A stretch of DNA of 64,000 nucleotides. It comes from JAAGZL01 sp964628835 (GTDB lineage Bacteria; Pseudomonadota; Gammaproteobacteria; Chromatiales; Chromatiaceae). Both the position numbers and the translations under genes were made by a program. Location of the stretch: NCBI GenBank assembly GCA_964628835.1, contig CAZVME010000003.1:36601-100600 (forward strand). The letters are read 5' to 3'. How positions within the stretch are numbered: position 1 is the stretch's first letter; each line of letters opens with the position of its first letter. Below, piece after piece: positions 16,368 through 23,851 of this stretch. A model generated the notes under the pieces. The model was not told the origin of the DNA. It was given only the letters and a program-made list of their open reading frames with translations, and made no database searches.

Positions 16368-17488
16368 AAAAACTCTCTGCTTTTATTTTCTTGGTGGAAT
16401 AAATCAATTGTATCCCCCCTTAAGAAGATGTCCTGTGGACGTATAACCGAAAGGTCCTTGACAAACTGCTCATCGGAATAGTTGTGATAGGTAATTGGCT
16501 GAGACTTTTGCTCTATCCCTCCTGACCAGAAGTAATGACTTCCTAGAAAGTGTGTGGGGTCGGGCTTAGTAATTGCAAATTCATAATCGCGTAACATCAC
16601 CCCAAATACATCAATATTATTGTCAATAAGGAACTGCATAGGACCCCAAAGACGCGGATTGGACTCGATCATATAGTAACGATCGCTGGATTCGTCACGC
16701 CGCAACTCCACCATGATTAGCCCAGAGAAATTTAGATTATGCAACATATCCATATAACTTTGCGCTACAGGAGTGCGGTGAAGATCCGTGGTGGTTGCCA
16801 GGATGATTGATCTTCCACCAGCTTGCTGCATCAGGTTTTCCTGTGAAAAAATAACATCCGTCCCCTTTTGTGCAATATATGCCAACAAATAATAGCTTCT
16901 TCCATATATATACTGCTGATAAAAGTAAGCCCCCGCCACCTCTTTACGTAAAAATCCGCTGAGGTCATCCATATCATGTATCAAATAAGGAGTCAGTTGT
17001 CTGCCCTGAGAGCAAGAATATGTACGCGGTTTGGCTACAAATGGAAAATATTCTGGGATTACACTGAACTCCTTTGGTACATCCAGTCCATATGATTCAC
17101 ACAGTTTTGCGAATTTGTATTTGTCAGATATGTCTGAGTAGAGCTGACTGTCCACCAAAGGTATAACACAATCACTGTCCTCTATTGCAGTACGATGTTT
17201 AAGCAGAAAACGATTAAAAAATTCACTGGTGGGTAAGACTAGGATCCGGTGGTAACCATATTTATTACGTAGCGCCTCTATCCATGACCGAAAATCCTCT
17301 GGCTTTAAACTCGGCGAATCCCTGATAATTTCCACACGCTCCTTATATATCGTTAAGAAAATCGGATCCCTGTCACTTTTTGCAACAATATGGTAATTGA
17401 TATCATGAGCAGTAGCCCAGCGACAAAAAGCAATCACAGCCCTGATATTAAACCCTGAAATCACTATGACTGCTTGTTTGCTTATCAT
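16364..17488 (-). CDS. ATP-grasp domain protein
   Basis: 374 residues. It has the layout of an ATP-grasp ligase: an N-terminal pre-ATP fold (VIVISGFNIRAVIAFCRWA), the lysine strand FPFVAKPRTYSCS, a central lid, and the metal-binding end YYMIESNPRLWGPMQ with Glu and Asn. This family joins a carboxylate to an amine or thiol at the cost of ATP. Standing between a sugar aminotransferase and a methyltransferase, it could attach an amino acid or other acid to an amino sugar. That is inference; carbamoyl-phosphate-synthase-like ATP-grasp proteins of unknown substrate are common in O-antigen loci. Confidence 0.72.
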   Translation of the reverse strand: MISKQAVIVISGFNIRAVIAFCRWATAHDINYHIVAKSDRDPIFLTIYKERVEIIRDSPSLKPEDFRSWIEALRNKYGYHRILVLPTSEFFNRFLLKHRTAIEDSDCVIPLVDSQLYSDISDKYKFAKLCESYGLDVPKEFSVIPEYFPFVAKPRTYSCSQGRQLTPYLIHDMDDLSGFLRKEVAGAYFYQQYIYGRSYYLLAYIAQKGTDVIFSQENLMQQAGGRSIILATTTDLHRTPVAQSYMDMLHNLNFSGLIMVELRRDESSDRYYMIESNPRLWGPMQFLIDNNIDVFGVMLRDYEFAITKPDPTHFLGSHYFWSGGIEQKSQPITYHNYSDEQFVKDLSVIRPQDIFLRGDTIDLFHQENKSREFL

Positions 17489-17651
17489 AAATTATGGCCC
17501 ATACTTTATATGTTTACTTAAAGGAACTACAGTATTCATACAAGGCTTATTGCCGCACATAAGGTGATTTCTTGTTGTTAGGACATGAACGGATGAACCC
17601 GCCATTCTTATAAAGCGCAAACTACTATCCGGAGTCAACACAGATATCATA

Positions 17652-18728
17652 CTATTCCAGTACGTTCCTGAGGACTTCCACAACACGATGTTGTACAGAC
17701 TCATCAATTTGATAAAAAATTGGAAGGCACAGCACTCTCTTCGCAATGTTTTCTGCTATTGGGCAAACTTCTCCTTTGAGGTAAGGCAATTGATTGAGTG
17801 TTGGATAAAAGTAACGACGAGGAAAGATATCAGAATTCTCCAGTTTACGCTTGGCCATTAGTAATTCTGTTTCTGATCGGAAAATAACTGGATAGTACGC
17901 ATAGTTATAATCAACTTCTTTGGTCACAGGCTCAGGACGTGTAACCGGCAATTCCAATAAAAGTTGATCATACAAATCGGTGGCTGCTTTACGCATTTTT
18001 ATTATTTTCGGAACTCGTGGCAACAAGCATAATCCCATGGCCGCATGGAATTCTGAATTTTTAGCATTTATGCCCTGAGTGATAAATTCATCACTGATAT
18101 GTCCAAATGCACGAGCCAGACGAATTTTCCTGGCAATATCATCATTATCGGTAATTAGTGCTCCACCTTCTACGGTGTGGAACAGCTTTGTAGCGTGGAA
18201 GCTCATAGCCGACAGATCACCAAAACTACTGACTGCACGTCCATTCAAACAAGACCCGAAGGCATGGGCTGCATCATAGATAACCCGCAAATTGTGCTTC
18301 CGTGCAATCTCCTCGATTGCGTAAACATCGCATGGGTATCCATATACATGCACAGCTAGAATGGCTTCTACTTCTGGAGTAATGGCATCCTCGATAAGGT
18401 TGGCGTCAATGCAGAAATCATTAAGATTTATATCGACAAATACAGGTTCACAATTCTCCCATAAGATAGAATTAGTGGTGGCTACATAAGAGAAAGGTGT
18501 GGTAATTATTTTCTTCTGCAACCCGAACACCTTAATAGCAATCTGCAGGGCCAATGTTCCATTGGCTGTCAGAAACAGGTGTTTTACACCAAAATATTCT
18601 CTAAGATGCGACTCTAACTCCAAGAGTATTGGCCCGTTATTGGTTACATGCCCCGTTTCCCATATCTTTTTTAGCTGCTCGATGTATTCATCAAGTGGCG
18701 GCAGATAGGTTTTCGTCACATTAATCAT
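17652..18728 (-). CDS. DegT/DnrJ/EryC1/StrS family sugar aminotransferase
   Basis: 358 residues, a fold-type I PLP enzyme. Visible marks are TANGTLALQIAIKV (cofactor phosphate loop), VYDAAHAFGS as VIYDAAHAFGSC (PLP-ring Asp) and the Schiff-base lysine in SFHATKLFHTVEGGAL near residue 183. These enzymes transfer an amino group to a keto-sugar nucleotide to give, for example, a 4-amino-4-deoxy sugar. It overlaps the upstream methyltransferase by 8 nt. The 163 bp after its stop, before the ATP-grasp gene, hold no clear gene. Product identity cannot be fixed from sequence. Confidence 0.88.
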   Translation of the reverse strand: MINVTKTYLPPLDEYIEQLKKIWETGHVTNNGPILLELESHLREYFGVKHLFLTANGTLALQIAIKVFGLQKKIITTPFSYVATTNSILWENCEPVFVDINLNDFCIDANLIEDAITPEVEAILAVHVYGYPCDVYAIEEIARKHNLRVIYDAAHAFGSCLNGRAVSSFGDLSAMSFHATKLFHTVEGGALITDNDDIARKIRLARAFGHISDEFITQGINAKNSEFHAAMGLCLLPRVPKIIKMRKAATDLYDQLLLELPVTRPEPVTKEVDYNYAYYPVIFRSETELLMAKRKLENSDIFPRRYFYPTLNQLPYLKGEVCPIAENIAKRVLCLPIFYQIDESVQHRVVEVLRNVLE

Positions 18729-19494
18729 GACTTACCACATACAGTACACTCTGTTGAGTAATACCACAGCCAGTGAATACATCCCTGCCGAAATGGTCAA
18801 CATCAAGATGTTTTATATTAAATCCAGTATCTGTGATTCTGTGTAAATAATCTTGTTTTGCGTATAACCGCACATGATCCCCCTGACCAAAAAGCCGCCA
18901 TCGATCTGCTTCAGTGATTACCCCCGGGTCCTCAACTGTCTGATCTAGGTAAGGTACTATCGGCGCCATAAGTATCCCCCACCCACCAGGCTTTAATATT
19001 CTATGCAGTTCCTTCATCGCCTGCATGTCATGCTGCACATGCTCCAATACATGGGAACAGATAAATGAATCAAACGAACCGCTAGTGTATATATCTAACT
19101 GAGTGATATCTATTTGATCATCTACATCTTTGTCTAATAGATCTGCGGTCCGGTAGTCAAATATATCTAGTTCGCGCAGATAGCGTAAAAGTGCGGGTTC
19201 TGGAGCAAAGTGAAGAAGACTGGGGCGTTTCAATCGTCTTGATGTAAGTGTCTTGCACCATTCACCAATGTAAAGTGCGAACAGCCGCTCTCGGTCTGAA
19301 GCTCCACAATTAGGACAGGAGTAATTCCTAGTGTTGATGGTTTCCCCTTGCCCGAAATGTGCATAGCCATATTTACTGGCATTTTCAGCATAGCTGGAAG
19401 GAAGCGGTAGAAATCCGCGCACTCTTTGCCTGCATACGGGGCAATAATATTTGCTGCCTTTAAAACGCTGCCATAGAAAAACCAGTCTATTCAT
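18721..19494 (-). CDS. SAM-dependent methyltransferase with N-terminal zinc ribbon
   Basis: 257 residues. The N terminus has two cysteine pairs, YYCPVCRQRV and YSCPNCGASDRERL, that look like a zinc ribbon. The methyltransferase part is class I: LHFAPEPALLRYL replaces the glycine-rich loop, then YRTADLL, and SFDSFICSHVLEHVQHD with LHRILKPGGWGILMAP. It starts 8 nt inside the end of wzt. In ABC-dependent O-antigen pathways a methyl cap on the chain end sets chain length and is read by the Wzt C-terminal domain, so a terminal methylase beside wzt is plausible. This link is inference. Confidence 0.8.
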   Translation of the reverse strand: MNRLVFLWQRFKGSKYYCPVCRQRVRGFLPLPSSYAENASKYGYAHFGQGETINTRNYSCPNCGASDRERLFALYIGEWCKTLTSRRLKRPSLLHFAPEPALLRYLRELDIFDYRTADLLDKDVDDQIDITQLDIYTSGSFDSFICSHVLEHVQHDMQAMKELHRILKPGGWGILMAPIVPYLDQTVEDPGVITEADRWRLFGQGDHVRLYAKQDYLHRITDTGFNIKHLDVDHFGRDVFTGCGITQQSVLYVVSHD

Positions 19495-20806
19495 TGTCCA
19501 CTACCGCAACAGAGTTTGAATGATACACTTTAGACCAGAGCTTTATTGGCTGCCGCTCTGTCATATGGAATACCAAGGCATTTTCCACATAATCAAGATT
19601 TTTTGCGCTTTGGTTAACAACAATGGGGATTGAAAGTATTGTGAGCAAATTATAAGAGCCGGCGGCAAGTGGTAATTCAGTGCGGAATTCTACAAATTTT
19701 CTATCCCCTGACTTGCCAGTGATCAAGTCGCCATTCTCTAAAGCGGTACTGGTACCTAATAAAATATAATGTTTGTCATCCCGAATATAATAGGACGTCA
19801 CGAATTCACAATCTGTTTGAAACCGAATATGAATTCGGATTATTACTTGCTGGTTAAAGTGCGTTTCTCCGATAGCAATACCAGCTTCGTTTAGCATTTC
19901 CACACAAGTAATCTGTGCCTCACCGGAACCTTGTCTAAAACTGCTGACTCGTTCTGCAAATTCGTGATCTACAAAATATTCTTCGCGTCTGTCTAGGGCA
20001 ACATCATGTCGCGGCAGATTAATTGGAGCGTCAGCAGCCGAGTCGATTCTTACTTGCCGTAGATAGTAATCTGCCACTTTGGCCGTTGCTCCTACGTGGC
20101 ATATTTGCCCGCGATCAAGATAGATCGCTCGATCACACAGTGCCTTCACCGCATTAATATCATGGGAGACAAATAGGATAGTCATACCCTCATCTCTAAA
20201 ACGATGGAAGGCAGACATGCATTTCGCCTGAAAAGCCGCATCACCAACTGCAAGCGCTTCGTCTACTATCAAAATATCCGGCTGTGCATGAAGTGCAACC
20301 GAGACTCCCAACCTTATAAACATACCACTTGAGTAATATTTGACCGGTGTGTCAATAAATTCATCCAGGCCGGAAAACTCTATTATTTTAACAAGCTTAC
20401 TTTCGATTTCTTCCAGCCGCAGACCAAGGATAGAGCCATTTATATATATGTTTTCTCTACCTGAGAGCATTGGATGAAATCCGGCCCCTACTTCAATCAA
20501 ACTACCTACCCTGCCACTTACTCTTATCACTCCCTTATCCGGGGGAAAGATTCCACTGATAAGTTTTAATAATGTACTCTTCCCTGATCCATTCGGCCCA
20601 ATAATTCCAAAACAGTCTCCAGAATTAAGGGAAAAAGAAACATCATCAACCGCCCAAAACTCTTCTTGCCGTAATTCTGCTGGTCCTGGTGAAATACCCA
20701 ATATTTCCCGGCCAATATCTTTTATCCCATACAGCATGCTTCGCCGTAAAGATCGACAGTGCTTCTTACTGACTCCTTCAACATTAATAATTGGCATATC
20801 TGTCAT
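19487..20806 (-). CDS. wzt: Polysaccharide ABC transporter ATPase with C-terminal glycan-binding domain
   Basis: 439 residues. The ABC domain (about 1-245) has Walker A GPNGSGKST, the signature YSSGMFIRLG and Walker B ILIVDEALAVGD. About 190 extra residues follow, with a beta-sandwich pattern typical of the Wzt C-terminal domain that recognises the finished O-antigen. With Wzm it exports undecaprenyl-linked polysaccharide across the inner membrane. It follows wzm by 9 nt. The long C-terminal domain argues for an O-antigen-type exporter with chain-end recognition rather than a simple capsule KpsT or teichoic-acid TagH type. Confidence 0.93.
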   Translation of the reverse strand: MTDMPIINVEGVSKKHCRSLRRSMLYGIKDIGREILGISPGPAELRQEEFWAVDDVSFSLNSGDCFGIIGPNGSGKSTLLKLISGIFPPDKGVIRVSGRVGSLIEVGAGFHPMLSGRENIYINGSILGLRLEEIESKLVKIIEFSGLDEFIDTPVKYYSSGMFIRLGVSVALHAQPDILIVDEALAVGDAAFQAKCMSAFHRFRDEGMTILFVSHDINAVKALCDRAIYLDRGQICHVGATAKVADYYLRQVRIDSAADAPINLPRHDVALDRREEYFVDHEFAERVSSFRQGSGEAQITCVEMLNEAGIAIGETHFNQQVIIRIHIRFQTDCEFVTSYYIRDDKHYILLGTSTALENGDLITGKSGDRKFVEFRTELPLAAGSYNLLTILSIPIVVNQSAKNLDYVENALVFHMTERQPIKLWSKVYHSNSVAVVDNE

Positions 20807-20818
20807 AGAAGCAACACC

Positions 20819-21709
20819 TCAAGCCCTTTCGGTAACCCGCGGCATAGCCAAATAAAAGACACGCCAACCCATCAAAAAAACCAAACAGGAAAAAAGGGTG
20901 GCGGCAGCAAACATCTCAGGCTGAGATAGCTCCCCCTGGTTAAGAAGGTCTTGCATGGCAATAAGCAGAGGCGAGATCGGATTAATGAAATTTACCAGAA
21001 CAAATGGCCACTCTACCGGTGGTGGATATAGAACCGGCGCCAGGAACACGGCAAACGAAAGCACCACCCCCAGAGCATTGCCTATATCGCGCACAACAAG
21101 ATTTGCAATAGAAAGAATAAAACCAGCACCAAGTGCCAGCAGCAGAACTGGCAGCAAGATCAGAGGTATAAAAACAGCCTGCCAATGTGGGACTACCCCC
21201 ATCCAGAAAAATGCGATCATCACGAAGGCCAATCGTACAGCATAATCTATCAGTGGTTGTCCAAGTGCTGCAAACACAAGCGTATCTTTGGAGAAATTTA
21301 TCCTGGTAACCAGAGAACCAGCCTCCAGCAGGCTGTTAGTTGCAGCTGTCAAGGTTCCTGCAAACAAATGCCACACGCTAAGATTCCATAAGGCAAATAG
21401 TATATAGGGTAAACCGGTTTCACCAACCGGCAACAGCCTCTTCCCCACCAGGTAACTAAAAATCAATGCTGTGACCAATGGCGGAAAAATGGCCCACACG
21501 ATTCCAAGCAGGGACTGTCGATAACGTATGGTAATATTCCGCCGCATTATCAAAAATAGAATATCCCGGCCATCAAGGATATTTCGTAGCATCTCACCCC
21601 AGACGCGCAATCCTAGGGAACGCGTACCATTTCGTGTGTATACTGTTTCTGCAATCCGGGAGGTACTGTTATTGTTCTCTTCAGAAGACAATCTATGTCT
21701 CGATTCCAC
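20819..21709 (-). CDS. wzm: Polysaccharide ABC transporter permease
   Basis: 296 residues, about six membrane helices, ABC2-type permease. Visible marks are ILFLIMRRNITIRYRQSLLG before the first helix and FINPISPLLIAMQDLL near the end, both typical of Wzm/KpsM/TagG-type permeases. It forms the channel of the Wzm/Wzt exporter. It is the first of four tightly linked genes (wzm, wzt, methyltransferase, aminotransferase). The 191 bp upstream, before the regulator gene, hold no clear gene; a promoter could lie there, but I see no firm consensus. Confidence 0.92.
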   Translation of the reverse strand: MESRHRLSSEENNNSTSRIAETVYTRNGTRSLGLRVWGEMLRNILDGRDILFLIMRRNITIRYRQSLLGIVWAIFPPLVTALIFSYLVGKRLLPVGETGLPYILFALWNLSVWHLFAGTLTAATNSLLEAGSLVTRINFSKDTLVFAALGQPLIDYAVRLAFVMIAFFWMGVVPHWQAVFIPLILLPVLLLALGAGFILSIANLVVRDIGNALGVVLSFAVFLAPVLYPPPVEWPFVLVNFINPISPLLIAMQDLLNQGELSQPEMFAAATLFSCLVFLMGWRVFYLAMPRVTERA

Positions 21710-21900
21710 GGCATGCCTCCTTCAACAGCAATTGTTTATGTTTACCAAGTAGCCCTAAATGCCTCGTGGACTCACCCTGTATCAGTACCTGAGTACGAAT
21801 ATTCCCAGCAACGCAGTTATCGGCCATGGTTTCCAAATGAATCGGATTTTCTCGGTGCTGTAACTCAGTTTACACAATTATGAGATGGACAAAGCGCTGG

Positions 21901-22461
21901 TTACTGGTCTGTACTCCGCTCATCCTTCTCCCCCCATAAGAGTAATCTGGGCTCCAGGGATTTTTTGTTTACCAGTTTGTTAAATTCCTCGGACTTTAGC
22001 ACCAGCGTACGTATTCGTCGGTCTATATAACGTTCTGTTTTTGTAGTCAGGTCCGCCAAGTTATCTTGGTCTATCTTTCCCAGGAGTACGATATCGATGA
22101 TCCCGGTATCTCTCCCAAACGCATAGTCTCCCACCACATACGCAGCCTCCAGGTTACCCAGACGCATTATTATGCTCTCCAGGATGGCGTCCATGCCCAG
22201 CGCCTTCTGCACCATTGAATGAAGCTCATCGAACAGAGGGTGTCTCTTATTGGCGCTAAAAAAGACCTGCCTTCCATTTTTCTCGCTGTTCAGCAACCCG
22301 GCTTCAGTGAGGTGTTTCAGTTCTCCTTTCACATGACTTGGGGAGGATCCGGTTTCCTCTGCAAGCTCACGTAGATAAGCCTGCTGCTCGGGATTGAGAA
22401 ACAATCTCATAAGCAGTTGAATGCGAGTCTTTGATGTTATTAAACCACGAAGTATGGACAC
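21901..22461 (-). CDS. Winged-helix regulator with degenerate nucleotidyltransferase-like domain
   Basis: 186 residues from a GTG start with AGGGCG upstream. Residues 1-75 form an ArsR-like winged helix: TKTRIQLLMRLFLNPEQQ, then LRELAEETGSSPSHVKGELK and LLNSEKNGRQVFFSANK. Residues about 95-140 resemble a minimal nucleotidyltransferase: VVGDYAFGRDTG then IIDIVLLG. The expected D-x-D reads D-I-V, so it is probably inactive and may serve as a sensing fold. No metal-binding cysteines are seen. A long palindrome sits just upstream of its start, and the exporter operon follows it, so I infer that it regulates itself and the polysaccharide genes. Confidence 0.75.
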   Translation of the reverse strand: MSILRGLITSKTRIQLLMRLFLNPEQQAYLRELAEETGSSPSHVKGELKHLTEAGLLNSEKNGRQVFFSANKRHPLFDELHSMVQKALGMDAILESIIMRLGNLEAAYVVGDYAFGRDTGIIDIVLLGKIDQDNLADLTTKTERYIDRRIRTLVLKSEEFNKLVNKKSLEPRLLLWGEKDERSTDQ

Positions 22462-22462
22462 T

Positions 22463-22507
22463 TTTCGCCCTATTACGTTCTATTTAATAGAACATTATAG
22501 GCGAAAT
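22463..22507. promoter_or_regulatory. Large palindromic operator upstream of the winged-helix regulator
   Basis: The centre is GTTCTATT-T-AATAGAAC (22477-22493, perfect 8-bp arms). Outer arms TTTCGCCCTATTAC and ATTATAGGCGAAA extend the symmetry to about 45 bp with one bulged C and two mismatches. It begins 2 nt upstream of the GTG start at 22461, covering the ribosome-binding site and probably the promoter. A homodimer or tetramer of the encoded winged-helix protein is the natural ligand (inference). Confidence 0.75.
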
Positions 22508-22577
22508 ATTGCTTATTCATAGGATGGATTTGGGGATTTGGGCGTCGATCTACAAAACAGGCGAGATATTTGTGGAC

Positions 22578-23471
22578 TTATTCTTCCCACTTACTATTGG
22601 TCTTCATAGCTGAAATACCATAGTGCAGCGCCGTGACCTGTTCAGATATCAGCCCAATTAGAAATACCAGAATCGCGGTAATAAACATCACACCAGCCAT
22701 CTCTGAAAAATTTCCAGTGGCCCAATAGAAATAGATATATCGCAATAGTCCGGTCAAGAAAAAAAGTACACTTGCCGGGAAGAAAAAACGCATGGGTGAG
22801 AACAGTGTTGTTACTTTCATAATAACCACCATGAACCGGATGCCGTCCCGGATAAAGCTGATCTTGCTTTTCCCCTTACGTTGACCAGCACGTATGGGGA
22901 TAAACAGTACCGGGTAGCCGGAACGGAGGAAAGCCATGGTCGAAGTGGTTGGATAAGAGAATCCATTGGGTAACAGATGGATAAATTCTTTAAATGTATC
23001 AGCCTTGGCCGCTCGAAAACCCGAGGTAAGGTCTGGAATGCGGCGACCGGTCAGCAGAGATGCAAATCTGTTCAGCAGCTTATTTCCAAGCCAGCGTCCC
23101 TTACTGGCCTGAGTATCAGGTTCACGCGCCCCTATTACCAGGTCATAACCTTCATCAATACCCTGTAATAGCCTGGATATGTCTTTGGGATTATGCTGCC
23201 CGTCTGCGTCCATAAAAACCAGGACATCTCCCTTGGCATGTCTGGCGCCGGTCTTGATGCTGGCGCCATTCCCCATATTGTATTTGTGTTGGATTACCCT
23301 GGCTCCCGCTTGCTGCGCAAGTTCATAGGTTCTGTCTGATGAATTATCATCAACAACCAGGATCTCAGCCTCTGGAAAGCTCTCAGCCAAACAACTTACA
23401 AGCTTACCTACAGACAGCTCCTCGTTGTAGGCCGGTATAACTATAGATAGGCTTGGATTAGTTTGCGCCAT
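22578..23471 (-). CDS. Polyprenyl-phosphate glycosyltransferase (DPM1/ArnC-like GT2)
   Basis: 297 residues. The GT-A domain has LSIVIPAYNEELSVGKLV, ILVVDDNSSDRTYE, MGNGASIKTGARHA and VFMDADGQHNP, the standard motifs of dolichyl- or polyprenyl-phosphate glycosyltransferases. Two C-terminal membrane helices (about 228-250 and 262-285) anchor it. It likely makes a polyprenyl-phosphate-linked monosaccharide used on the outer face of the membrane, or otherwise decorates lipid carriers. It is the first gene of the minus-strand arm, 116 bp upstream of the regulator. Such a lipid-linked sugar would also suit the GT-C-like protein beside pilA. Confidence 0.85.
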   Translation of the reverse strand: MAQTNPSLSIVIPAYNEELSVGKLVSCLAESFPEAEILVVDDNSSDRTYELAQQAGARVIQHKYNMGNGASIKTGARHAKGDVLVFMDADGQHNPKDISRLLQGIDEGYDLVIGAREPDTQASKGRWLGNKLLNRFASLLTGRRIPDLTSGFRAAKADTFKEFIHLLPNGFSYPTTSTMAFLRSGYPVLFIPIRAGQRKGKSKISFIRDGIRFMVVIMKVTTLFSPMRFFFPASVLFFLTGLLRYIYFYWATGNFSEMAGVMFITAILVFLIGLISEQVTALHYGISAMKTNSKWEE

Positions 23472-23851
23472 TTAACATCCAGTAAGTATTCAGAGAGGGG
23501 GTGTATTATTTGGTATATAAACAGACCGCGCCACGATGAGCACAAAGACTATCATGCAACCACACCAATACCACTTGAGAATTGCTAATCTATTGGGCGT
23601 ATGTTGCAAATACTTCCTCACCTAATTGCACAACCTTTCATTCTAAGTTATTGTCTAATTTCACAAATAATTATGCATGTTAAGCTATAATCTGCAATAT
23701 TAAACGGTATGGATAGCATACGCACGAATTGCAGCATTTTTTAAAAATGCCCATGTTGTCAAAAAAATAAAGCTATCTGCCTGTTATAGCTGGCTTTAAT
23801 AGCTCTCTCAATCAGCCAGGCAGGCGTCAACCAAGCACAAGCAACAAACAA
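23472..23851. other. Intergenic region between the glycan island and pilB
   Basis: 380 bp, A+T-rich, no gene. It must hold the promoters of the divergent GT2 gene and of pilBCD. A TATAAT stands at 23686-23691, but no -35 box lies at the right distance. A small inverted repeat AGCTAT/ATAGCT (23771-23776 and 23786-23791) has a 9-nt loop. No sigma-54 pattern was found here. Confidence 0.5.

Noticed and set aside
17489..17651. Small frame in the gap between the ATP-grasp and aminotransferase genes
   Set aside because: It continues as a shadow inside the aminotransferase gene and has no sign of a real protein.
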